A DNA stretch of 12,495 bases from an archaeon (GTDB taxonomy: Archaea; Nanoarchaeota; Nanoarchaeia; Pacearchaeales; GW2011-AR1). Every line of letters starts with the position of its first letter. The stretch's first letter is position 1. Positions 1 through 5,792 of the stretch are shown piece by piece. Location: positions 1 to 12,495 of the forward strand of contig DAOWCW010000014.1 in the NCBI GenBank assembly GCA_030639395.1, written 5' to 3'. Below the pieces are notes generated by a model that saw only the letters and a program-made list of their open reading frames with translations, was not told where the DNA came from and made no database searches. The position numbers and the translations under genes were made by a program.

Positions 1-77
1 GCTTCCATCACAGCTACTTGTTTCTTAAGAGATTTAATCTTAATCATGCACTGCTTTGGAGTTGTTGGTAAAGCCAT
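1..77 (-). CDS. Unknown protein, 5' end only (cut by window edge)
   Basis: Only the first 25 codons are in the window. The peptide begins MALPTTPKQCMIKIKSLKKQ and is basic and soluble-looking; I do not recognise it. It is a real gene start because a clear Shine-Dalgarno GAGGTG lies 8 nt before the ATG at 77, and a TATA-like TTATTTAAAG (about 131-140) lies far enough upstream to leave a leader of about 30 nt. This differs from most genes in the window, which look leaderless. A 15-bp tandem repeat sits just upstream of the TATA-like box. No function is proposed. Confidence 0.6.
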   Translation of the reverse strand, partial: MALPTTPKQCMIKIKSLKKQVAVME

Positions 78-136
78 ATATTATACACCTCATTTAATTA
101 GAGCCGAAACTCAATAATACAATGATACTTTCCTTT
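78..136 (-). promoter_or_regulatory. Promoter and SD-bearing leader of the partial gene
   Basis: Read on the minus strand, this holds TTATTTAAAG as a TATA-like element, then an AT-rich leader with GAGGTG 8 nt before the ATG. The expected start of transcription, about 25 nt after the TATA-like box, leaves a leader of about 30 nt that includes the SD. Confidence 0.45.
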
Positions 137-166
137 AAATAATTTTGTTAAAAATAATTTTGTTAA
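137..166. repeat. 15-bp tandem repeat, two perfect copies
   Basis: AAATAATTTTGTTAA occurs twice without a gap (137-151 and 152-166). It lies just upstream of the TATA-like element of the partial minus-strand gene, so it could be a transcription-factor site or simple slippage. There is no direct evidence for either. Confidence 0.7.
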
Positions 167-245
167 ATTTCTTGCTGTTTTAAGTTTTTTATAGAACAAC
201 TATTAATAAATATTTTCCCGACGACAAACTACATAAAAACCAAAT

Positions 246-1655
246 TTACCAAATCCGAATAAACCAAAAAAACATCATAAGTGCAAACATAAACAAAATC
301 AAATAAGTCACTGCCACATAAGCTCTCTTCGCCAATTTCTCCGAACCGAAAATTCCCAAGATAGCCAAATAAAAGAAGCGACCACCATCAAGCATTCCAA
401 GAGGCATCATATTAAACAAAGCAACAAGCAAATTAATAACCATAACCCACCAAAGCAAATAATAAATAAAATAAACAAAATCACCATCCCATGTTGGAAC
501 ATAATAAGTAGACGATTCTTTGAATCCCATAAACTTAACTAAAAATTTCTGAATAATCCCCCGAGGAGCCGCTTCATTATGACCTACCCCTAAATACGCA
601 CGACCAGATCCATCAGGATGCTCACCCAACATGACATCATATTCCTCAATCTCATTCTCATCTTCGGATACATCAAAATTATATCCATTGAAAACCGTCA
701 CAAACCTAACAACATCCCCAGGATTCTTATTTTCTAAAAACCATCTCAAGCTATCCAACCCCAAAATCTTAACATCATCAGCCTGAACAATCGCACCCTT
801 CATTCCAGCCAAAACAGCCGGAGCTTCGACATAAGCAATCAAATATTCATTGCTCGCACCCTCAAGTTGCAAAGCAAGTCCATCATCCAAGTAATAATTT
901 CCATCGTCAGTTAAAACCTTAGTTAACCCATTTACATCCTCAAACCCAGTTACATTCTCAATAGGAATAGCCGCAACACCATAAGAATTAAAAATATATC
1001 CCGACGCCGTAAAGCTACTAAAAAAGAACATAATATAAAGCAAATAAAACAACAAAGCCATTAAAACATTCGCAAAAACACCAGCCCCCAAAACCGTCAT
1101 CTGTTTAAGTTTTCCCTTTTTATGAAAGCTACTCTTCCCCTCCTCAACAAACGCTCCCAGAATCGGTCCTAAAAAAACAAGTCCAGTCGACTTAATCTTA
1201 ACTCTAAACAACTTCATAAAAACCCCATGACTAAACTCATGAGCAATTGCAACAATAGCCAAAGCAACAATAAAATAAGTAAAATAAAACGGAGGGAAAT
1301 AATTCTCCATTCCAAACAGCTTCGGAAAATACGGAATCAGTGGAGCAATCGGAGGAGCCTTAATCAATTTCGTAATTTCAGGGTGCAGTAAATAAATAGC
1401 AACAGTCTGTCCCAACATCCAAATCATCATTCCCATCAAAAATGCACCAACACCAACAATAATCCATTTCATCTTCCCCATAACCCAGCCAAACTTCTTA
1501 GCAAACCAACCAATCGCCTTCACACCAAACTGCGTTCGCCACATAAAAATCCAACCTTCCCTCGACAGTTCCTCCTTTCGATTTCTCAAAAACCAAAAAA
1601 CGCCCAAACTAAACAAAACCAAAAACGCGACATCATAAACCCAAAAATTCACCAT
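246..1655 (-). CDS. Site-2 protease family (M50) membrane metalloprotease
   Basis: This is an intramembrane zinc protease that probably cleaves membrane-bound regulators or signal-peptide remnants. Counting from the ATG at 1655 (469 aa), the zinc motif HEFSH is at about residues 139-143 inside a hydrophobic helix, and the second M50 motif, NMMPLGMLDGG, is at about 415-425 and supplies the third zinc ligand (Asp). Several membrane helices flank both motifs. Between them, roughly residues 235-360, is a soluble insert in the usual position of the PDZ-like domain. A TTG at 1670 would add five residues, but the ATG at 1655 fits better: TTTTTAAA lies about 22 nt upstream (plus-strand 1677-1685), as for the leaderless genes around it. 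The substrate cannot be inferred. The family call is secure, the exact start less so. Confidence 0.9.
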   Translation of the reverse strand: MVNFWVYDVAFLVLFSLGVFWFLRNRKEELSREGWIFMWRTQFGVKAIGWFAKKFGWVMGKMKWIIVGVGAFLMGMMIWMLGQTVAIYLLHPEITKLIKAPPIAPLIPYFPKLFGMENYFPPFYFTYFIVALAIVAIAHEFSHGVFMKLFRVKIKSTGLVFLGPILGAFVEEGKSSFHKKGKLKQMTVLGAGVFANVLMALLFYLLYIMFFFSSFTASGYIFNSYGVAAIPIENVTGFEDVNGLTKVLTDDGNYYLDDGLALQLEGASNEYLIAYVEAPAVLAGMKGAIVQADDVKILGLDSLRWFLENKNPGDVVRFVTVFNGYNFDVSEDENEIEEYDVMLGEHPDGSGRAYLGVGHNEAAPRGIIQKFLVKFMGFKESSTYYVPTWDGDFVYFIYYLLWWVMVINLLVALFNMMPLGMLDGGRFFYLAILGIFGSEKLAKRAYVAVTYLILFMFALMMFFWFIRIW

Positions 1656-1676
1656 CTCAACCAAACACAAATTCTC

Positions 1677-1685
1677 TTTAAAAAA
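1677..1685 (-). promoter_or_regulatory. TATA box of the M50 protease gene
   Basis: On the minus strand this reads TTTTTTAAA, about 22 nt before the ATG at 1655. The spacing predicts a leaderless transcript. Confidence 0.45.
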
Positions 1686-1734
1686 CTATTTACTTCTCGT
1701 ACATGCTAATCAAGAATTACTTCAACTCCAAAAT

Positions 1735-1946
1735 CCCATAGCCAAACATCCCCTCCCCAATCTCCCCAACCTCCAACCCCCGACCCCCCACCACCTAATA
1801 CATGCACCCACCCCGACCCCAACCAACAATGGCATGCCCCAGCCAAACCAACAAAATAAGTGAGGGTACAAATAAAACCAAGTGTCCATAAGAAATAATG
1901 CGCGTTTTTCTGAAAGAAAAATGCCATGATTTTTTATGGAATAATA
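1735..1946 (-). repeat. Dispersed C-rich repeat, copy 1 (array-like part 1735-1820, core 1821-1946)
   Basis: This fills most of the 343-bp gap between the protease and eL40. The left part is G-poor and C-rich on the plus strand, with short CCGACCC/CCACCAC-type words that loosely follow a 7-nt rhythm. The right part, 1821-1946, matches 12351-12476 at 123 of 126 positions in the same orientation. The core contains a 7-bp hairpin (TTTTTCT, loop GAA, AGAAAAA) and the palindrome GGCATGCC. On the minus strand two overlapping frames are open through it, one starting MAFFFQKNAHYFLWTLGF, the other reading ISYGHLVLFVPSLILLVW. Both would give a single hydrophobic helix, and neither start has an SD. I call it a repeat rather than a gene. 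Confidence 0.8.
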
Positions 1947-2013
1947 TTAACCTCAAAATCCAACATAACAAATTTAATTCTCTCTTAAATATCCACTTCA
2001 ACTCTATCAAACC

Positions 2014-2178
2014 TTACTTTTTCCTAACAGGCCTAAACTCTCGGGCCTTACATTTCCGACATCTAACTTTTCCGCCAATAATCTTCAAGGGTTCAACCTT
2101 CATTTTATGCTTACAAACTTTACAAACAAATGCATTCTTGTACAATCTATTCTGTGCAGCTGGAATTTTAGTAGCCAT
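2014..2178 (-). CDS. rpl40e: 50S ribosomal protein eL40 (L40e)
   Basis: This 54-aa zinc-ribbon protein of the large ribosomal subunit reads MATKIPAAQNRLYKNAFVCK at its start, then VCKHKMKVEPLKIIGGKVRC, and ends in a basic tail. The zinc ligands are the CxxC pairs at residues 19/22 and 40/43. Archaeal eL40 is about 50 aa and lacks the ubiquitin fusion of eukaryotes, which matches. The start is supported by TTTTAAAG about 21 nt upstream, implying a leaderless mRNA. It lies downstream of aIF5A on the same strand, 54 nt away, with its own promoter. Confidence 0.93.
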   Translation of the reverse strand: MATKIPAAQNRLYKNAFVCKVCKHKMKVEPLKIIGGKVRCRKCKAREFRPVRKK

Positions 2179-2198
2179 AATAACAATCAAAGATTTTA

Positions 2199-2207
2199 CT
2201 TTAAAAG
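2199..2207 (-). promoter_or_regulatory. TATA box of the eL40 gene
   Basis: On the minus strand this reads CTTTTAAAG, 21 nt before the ATG at 2178, consistent with leaderless initiation. Confidence 0.5.
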
Positions 2208-2232
2208 ATTATCGGTCAAAAAAATACAAATC

Positions 2233-2619
2233 CTAAAGTGCTCGCTTTAGCAACTTTTCTCCTTCAATATCCCAATATTCAACTTCCACTCCCTCACCAA
2301 TGCCCTCAACACCCTCACCAATCTCCAAATCCAAATTCTCAAAATTCTCATTATCCATAACACTCGCAATATTTCCACTAACCGATAAAACCTGCCCATT
2401 TCTTTTGTCAATCATAGGAACCTCAAACTTATCATGCCCAGGAACAACCTGAACCTTTTTCTTTCCACTAAAAATATTAATAGCCTCAAACCGAACCTTC
2501 GAATGTCCATGCTTCCCAGTCTTAGAAATATCCATTTTCTTCACCTGATGAGCAACACCATCAAGCAACAAGAACGTGCCAACCCTCATCTCCGTAGCGT
2601 CAATAACTTTAGCAACCAT
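2233..2619 (-). CDS. eif5A: Translation initiation factor aIF5A
   Basis: aIF5A relieves stalled ribosomes during elongation and promotes initiation and termination. It needs a hypusine-type modification of one lysine. The 128-aa protein carries the hypusine loop ISKTGKHGHSK at about residues 31-41, with the modified lysine expected at K36. An N-terminal SH3-like barrel (about 1-70) is followed by an OB-fold domain (about 72-128). Length is standard for archaea. The ATG at 2619 follows a TATA box TTTTATAAAA by about 21 nt. It is transcribed divergently from the FKBP gene and is followed by eL40 on the same strand. Confidence 0.95.
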   Translation of the reverse strand: MVAKVIDATEMRVGTFLLLDGVAHQVKKMDISKTGKHGHSKVRFEAINIFSGKKKVQVVPGHDKFEVPMIDKRNGQVLSVSGNIASVMDNENFENLDLEIGEGVEGIGEGVEVEYWDIEGEKLLKRAL

Positions 2620-2639
2620 AACAACAATAAAAAAATATC

Positions 2640-2649
2640 TTTTATAAAA
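2640..2649 (-). promoter_or_regulatory. TATA box of the aIF5A gene
   Basis: TTTTATAAAA, about 21 nt before the ATG at 2619. This is one of the best TATA matches in the window. Confidence 0.55.
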
Positions 2650-2677
2650 CTTTGCGTGACATCTCCAAAAGATTAAC

Positions 2678-2727
2678 CACCAGTCTCATTTCAGCAGAAA
2701 TACCTACTGGGTGAAAACCTTGGTTTT
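2678..2727. other. Hairpin-forming segment in the aIF5A/FKBP divergent intergenic region
   Basis: An inner stem ATTTC/GAAAT with loop AGCA (2688-2701) lies inside a longer pairing of CACCAGT (2678-2684) with ACTGGGTG (2706-2713), which needs one bulged G. It is followed by GAAAACC-TT-GGTTTT (2713-2727). The segment lies between the two divergent TATA boxes, so it could act as DNA (operator) or be inert. No function is assigned. Confidence 0.3.
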
Positions 2728-2742
2728 TAAGAAATCCCCAAA

Positions 2743-2752
2743 CTCTTAAAAA
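2743..2752 (+). promoter_or_regulatory. TATA box of the FKBP gene
   Basis: CTCTTAAAAA, about 22 nt before the ATG at 2774, giving a predicted leaderless mRNA. Confidence 0.4.
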
Positions 2753-2773
2753 CCTAAACAATCTTCCCAAATC

Positions 2774-3505
2774 ATGATAAATAAAAACGACTTCATTGAA
2801 ATATCATTCACAGGAAAAATCACAAACACAGACGAAATCTTCGACACAAATATCGAAGCCGATGCAAAAGCAGCCAACTTCAAAACAGAAGGCATCAAGC
2901 CACTAATATTATCAGTCGGACACAAAATGCTCCCAGAGGGTTTCGATGATGACTTAATAGGAAAAGACGCTCCAGATACCAAGGGGTGCGCCGAGCGGCG
3001 AGCAAAAGAATATACTATAAATCTCAAGCCAGAACAAGCCTTCGGAAAACGAAATCCTCAACTAGTAAGAATGGTCCCAACAAAACACTTCCACGAACAA
3101 AAAATTGATCCAGTCAGAGGCATGCAGCTAAACTTAGATGGGCAACTTGTAAAAGTGCTCTCAAGCGACCGAGGCAGAACACTCGTAGACTTCAACAACC
3201 CACTCGCAGGAAAACCAGTCACCTACACATACAAAATAAACAAAACAATAACCGACCAAAAAGAAAAAATCAATGCACTGCAAGACTTTCTCTTCCGACA
3301 AACTTTCGAGTATGAAATCAAAGACAAAGATACAACTAATTCAAAGGAAAGTGAAGCCAGAGAAAACCTTGGTTTTCTAGGCAAAACAATAATATTTTCA
3401 GTCCCAAAAGAAGCCGAACAATTCATAAAAATGCTCTCGCCAAAATTCGAAGAAATTCTAAACCTAAAAATCGAAACAAAAATAACAGAAGAAAAGAAAA
3501 AATAA
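2774..3505 (+). CDS. FKBP-type peptidyl-prolyl isomerase (SlyD-like, long archaeal type)
   Basis: A cytoplasmic prolyl cis-trans isomerase and chaperone of 243 aa. The FKBP fold begins at NDFIEISFTGKITNTDEIFD and continues through ILSVGHKMLPEGFDDDLIGK. The flap holds an inserted domain (about residues 93-155, from NPQLVRMVP to KPVTYTYKI), as in SlyD and long archaeal FKBPs, and a Lys/Glu-rich C-terminal domain follows (about 160-243). One oddity is that around residues 66-77 the usual short GKEVGKEY-like turn is replaced by KDAPDTKGCAERRAKEY. The extra residues are encoded by a GC-rich palindrome (about 2981-3002) unlike the AT-rich DNA around it. The insert keeps frame and sits in a loop before the strand TINLKPEQAFG, so the protein is probably still functional. 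The start is supported by the TATA box. Confidence 0.9.
   Translation: MINKNDFIEISFTGKITNTDEIFDTNIEADAKAANFKTEGIKPLILSVGHKMLPEGFDDDLIGKDAPDTKGCAERRAKEYTINLKPEQAFGKRNPQLVRMVPTKHFHEQKIDPVRGMQLNLDGQLVKVLSSDRGRTLVDFNNPLAGKPVTYTYKINKTITDQKEKINALQDFLFRQTFEYEIKDKDTTNSKESEARENLGFLGKTIIFSVPKEAEQFIKMLSPKFEEILNLKIETKITEEKKK
2981..3002. repeat. GC-rich palindromic insert inside the FKBP coding sequence
   Basis: The core CGCC-GAG-CGGCGA (2989-3001) contains the inverted repeat GCCG-AG-CGGC and matches the intergenic hairpin core at 8999-9011 (CGCC-AAC-CGGCGA) at 11 of 13 positions. Its composition is far from the local average, and it encodes the extra loop residues of the FKBP. Confidence 0.4.
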
Positions 3506-3546
3506 AATTCTACCCATTTTCCAGAAATAAATTTTCTGCCAAACAA

Positions 3547-3580
3547 GTCGTGAAGCCAAAGGCTTTGCTTTACCAACGAC
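3547..3580. terminator. Possible hairpin downstream of the FKBP gene
   Basis: AAGCC-AAA-GGCTT (3553-3565) is nested between GTCGT (3547-3551) and ACGAC (3576-3580), 41 nt after the FKBP stop. There is no clear T-tract at the end, and archaeal termination depends mainly on T-runs, so a terminator role is only a guess. Confidence 0.25.
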
Positions 3581-3637
3581 TAATAATTAAAGACCAAAAA
3601 CTATCTATATAGCAATTATCACCCAACCCCACAAATA

Positions 3638-3646
3638 ATTATAAAC
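3638..3646 (+). promoter_or_regulatory. TATA box of ftsZ
   Basis: ATTATAAAC, about 20 nt before the ATG at 3667, predicting a leaderless mRNA. Confidence 0.5.
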
Positions 3647-3666
3647 CCAAATCTGCATTTTTAGTC

Positions 3667-4779
3667 ATGGAAAACATACTAAGAGATGATATCCCAGATA
3701 TGCAATCAATCCCACAACAAAATGCAAACGCAGAAATCGATAGAGAACTAGAACAAATTCTACAAAAACAATCCGCAAGAATCAAAGTCATCGGAATCGG
3801 CGGCGGAGGCGGAAATACAACATCACGAATGCGAGAAATCGGAATCAAAGGCGGAGAAATCGTAGCAATAAACACCGATGCACAAGACCTTCTTTACGCA
3901 AACGCAGATCAAAAAATCCTAATCGGACGAGAAATCTCAAAAGGACTAGGAGCAGGTTCTAATCCACGAATCGGAGCCGAAGCTGCAAAAGAACAAGCTC
4001 AAGACATCAAGAAAAAACTCTCAAATTCAGATTTAGTTTTCGTAACATGCGGACTCGGGGGCGGAACCGGAACAGGTGCGGCACCAGTCGTAGCCGAAAT
4101 GGCAAAAAAACAAGGAGCCCTAGTAATCGGAGTAGTAACCCTACCATTCACTGTAGAAGGCGCGAAACGAATCGAAAACGCAATGGAAGGACTCGAAAGA
4201 ATGGAAGGAATCGTCGACACACTAATCGTAATCCCAAATGACAAACTTCTAGACCTCGCACCAGATTTACCCCTACCAACAGCCTTCAAAGTCGCAGACG
4301 AAATCCTAACAAATGCAGTCAAAGGAATAACAGAACTAGTAACATCCTCAGGACTAGTAAACCTAGATTTCGCAGATATCAAAGCAATCATGGCAAACGG
4401 CGGCGTCTCACTAATCGGAATGGGCGAATCCGACTCAACTAACCGAGCCGAAGAAGCAGTCGATAAAGCACTAAACAATCCACTCCTAGACGTAGACATA
4501 AAAAACGCACAAGGAGCCCTGGTAAACGTAATCGGCGGAACGGACCTATCTCTAGAAGAATATAAATTAGTAGTCCAAAAAATCGGAGAACAACTTTCCC
4601 CCGACGCAAAACTAATCTCAGGAGCACAAATTTCAAAAGATTTAGAAAAATCTCTAAAAGTAATGGTTATAATAACAGGTGTCAAATCTCCACAAATTTC
4701 AGGAGAACGACTCCCAATAGAAGAAGTCCGAAGAAAAGATATGGAAGGAGAACTCGGAATCAAATTCTTTGAAGAATAA
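3667..4779 (+). CDS. ftsZ: Cell division GTPase FtsZ
   Basis: FtsZ is a tubulin-like GTPase that polymerises into the division ring under the membrane. The 370-aa protein has a variable N-terminal tail (1-37), the first glycine loop VIGIGGGGGN at about 41-50, the tubulin signature GGGTGTG at 131-137, and the T7 catalytic loop NLDFAD at about 232-237, so both halves of the GTPase site are present. The C-terminal domain ends at about 345. A short charged tail closes with ELGIKFFEE, which is where archaeal FtsZ binds SepF; that role is inferred here. The order ftsZ-secE-spt5-rpl11 is a known archaeal arrangement. One FtsZ is seen here; a second may lie elsewhere. The codons favour A endings (GGA, CGA, CTA), which creates a long antisense open frame. 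Confidence 0.97.
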   Translation: MENILRDDIPDMQSIPQQNANAEIDRELEQILQKQSARIKVIGIGGGGGNTTSRMREIGIKGGEIVAINTDAQDLLYANADQKILIGREISKGLGAGSNPRIGAEAAKEQAQDIKKKLSNSDLVFVTCGLGGGTGTGAAPVVAEMAKKQGALVIGVVTLPFTVEGAKRIENAMEGLERMEGIVDTLIVIPNDKLLDLAPDLPLPTAFKVADEILTNAVKGITELVTSSGLVNLDFADIKAIMANGGVSLIGMGESDSTNRAEEAVDKALNNPLLDVDIKNAQGALVNVIGGTDLSLEEYKLVVQKIGEQLSPDAKLISGAQISKDLEKSLKVMVIITGVKSPQISGERLPIEEVRRKDMEGELGIKFFEE

Positions 4780-4797
4780 TTAAAACATCCCCAAATC

Positions 4798-4805
4798 TTA
4801 AAAAC
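4798..4805 (+). promoter_or_regulatory. TATA box of secE
   Basis: TTAAAAAC, about 20 nt before the ATG at 4825, so secE can be transcribed separately from ftsZ. Confidence 0.4.
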
Positions 4806-4824
4806 TCAAATCTTATCTAATTAC

Positions 4825-5007
4825 ATGGTAAAAAAACTATCCAGAAAAATATCATCCCAATATCATAAATATCTTCGAGTATGGCGACTTCTAAAAAAAC
4901 CAACAATGGAAGAATTCAAAACAATCTCAAAAGTTACCGTTATCGGACTTCTGGTAATAGGTGCATTGGGATTCGCAATTTCCGTAGTCATGAAGTTAGC
5001 ATTTTAA
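4825..5007 (+). CDS. secE: Protein translocase subunit SecE (Sec61 gamma)
   Basis: SecE clamps the two halves of the SecY channel and is essential for protein export. The 60-aa protein has a basic amphipathic first half (YHKYLRVWRLLKKPTMEEFK) and one membrane helix at about residues 37-57 (VTVIGLLVIGALGFAISVVM). This is the standard length and topology for archaea, with the single C-terminal helix outward. It sits 45 nt after ftsZ and 82 nt before spt5. The secE-spt5-rpl11 order is shared with many archaea and resembles the bacterial secE-nusG-rplK cluster. Confidence 0.93.
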   Translation: MVKKLSRKISSQYHKYLRVWRLLKKPTMEEFKTISKVTVIGLLVIGALGFAISVVMKLAF

Positions 5008-5018
5008 ACACCAAAACT

Positions 5019-5026
5019 TTTATAAA
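5019..5026 (+). promoter_or_regulatory. TATA box of spt5
   Basis: TTTATAAA. The ATG is 63 nt downstream, unlike the roughly 20-25 nt of the neighbours. Transcription should start near 5047-5050, giving a 5' leader of about 40 nt that begins with a hairpin. Confidence 0.55.
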
Positions 5027-5049
5027 CCAAAATTTTCTACAATTAATAT

Positions 5050-5076
5050 CTAGTTCTTAGAAATCTTAAGAGCTAG
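5050..5076 (+). promoter_or_regulatory. 5' leader hairpin of spt5
   Basis: CTAGTTCTTA (5050-5059) pairs with TAAGAGCTAG (5067-5076) over 10 bp, with one G-U pair and loop GAAATCT. The first base of the stem falls at the predicted transcription start. The remaining leader (TTGGAAACAAAAC) has no good SD. A cap-like stabilising role or autoregulation is possible. Confidence 0.5.
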
Positions 5077-5089
5077 TTGGAAACAAAAC

Positions 5090-5755
5090 ATGAACATTGG
5101 ATATGACGACGAATTTGACTACCTCGATAATGAGGATGATAGCAGCGCAGAAGACACATTTGCACCAAAAATAAAAGGATCATCAAAGCCGTCCCTAGTC
5201 TCAGAAGACGAAGTCAACACAGAACCAGCAAAAGAGCTCGAAGAAGAAGAAAAGGAAATCGAAGAAGAAGCAAAAGTTGAGAAAGTAGCACGAGAACACG
5301 AATCCCAAATCTACATTGTAAAAGTTACAACAAATAAAGAAGATAAAGCATTAGAAATGATTGCCGATAAAGTCAACAAGAAAAAAATCGGAATCTATGC
5401 AATAGCACGACCCCACGGACTACGAGGCTACATTTTTCTAGAGGCACCAGACCACAAACATGCAGAGGATGCAGTATTCAATCTTCCTTACGTCAAGGGA
5501 ATCATTGGAGAAACAGTATCATATGACAAAATAAAACAAATGCTCGAGCCAGTCGCAGCTGACATTAAAATCGAAAAGAACGATATTATTGAAATCATCT
5601 CAGAACCATTCAAAAACGAAAAAGCAAAAGTCGTCCGAGTAGACAAACCAAAGAACGAATGCGTAGTTTCTCTTTTGGGAGCAGCGGTTCCGATTCCAGT
5701 TACGGTAAAATTAGACAACATTCGAGTAATAAGAAGGGAGGAACTTGAAGATTAG
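5090..5755 (+). CDS. spt5: Transcription elongation factor Spt5 (NusG family) with acidic N-terminal extension
   Basis: Spt5 closes the RNA polymerase clamp over DNA and raises processivity, normally with Spt4. Residues about 73-155 form the NGN domain (SQIYIVKVTTNKEDKALEMI to SYDKIKQML), and 158-215 form the KOW domain (NDIIEIISEPFKNEKAKVVR to LDNIRVI). Typical archaeal Spt5 is about 145-150 aa; this one is 221 aa. The extra residues 1-71 are very acidic (YDDEFDYLDNEDDSSAED, then ELEEEEKEIEEEAK), resembling in composition the acidic N-terminus of eukaryotic Spt5. The extension seems genuinely translated: no in-frame Met lies before the NGN domain, and the TATA box and leader sit upstream of this ATG. 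rpl11 follows 37 nt later. Confidence 0.94.
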   Translation: MNIGYDDEFDYLDNEDDSSAEDTFAPKIKGSSKPSLVSEDEVNTEPAKELEEEEKEIEEEAKVEKVAREHESQIYIVKVTTNKEDKALEMIADKVNKKKIGIYAIARPHGLRGYIFLEAPDHKHAEDAVFNLPYVKGIIGETVSYDKIKQMLEPVAADIKIEKNDIIEIISEPFKNEKAKVVRVDKPKNECVVSLLGAAVPIPVTVKLDNIRVIRREELED

Positions 5756-5763
5756 TAGTTAAT

Positions 5764-5773
5764 CTTTTAAACT
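5764..5773 (+). promoter_or_regulatory. TATA box of rpl11
   Basis: CTTTTAAACT, in the 37-nt gap after spt5 and about 20 nt before the ATG at 5793, consistent with an additional leaderless promoter. Confidence 0.4.
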
Positions 5774-5792
5774 AACTTTTCAAAAAATCACA

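Noticed and set aside
1656..1670. TTG start that would lengthen the M50 protease by five residues
   Set aside because: The ATG at 1655 has a TATA box at the spacing used by neighbouring leaderless genes, and there is no SD for the TTG.
1706..1927. 73-aa minus-strand protein starting MAFFFQKN
   Set aside because: No SD or promoter, the C-terminal half is translated array sequence, and all three differences between the repeat copies change its residues. It is kept as part of the repeat entry.
1898..2236. 112-aa plus-strand open frame across repeat copy 1 and eL40
   Set aside because: It overlaps the well-supported eL40 gene on the other strand and runs through the repeat core.
3999..4763. 254-aa open frame antisense to ftsZ
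   Set aside because: It is the shadow of A-ending codons (GGA, CGA, CTA) in ftsZ. The peptide is Ser/Pro/Ile-rich with no domain, and there is no promoter or SD.
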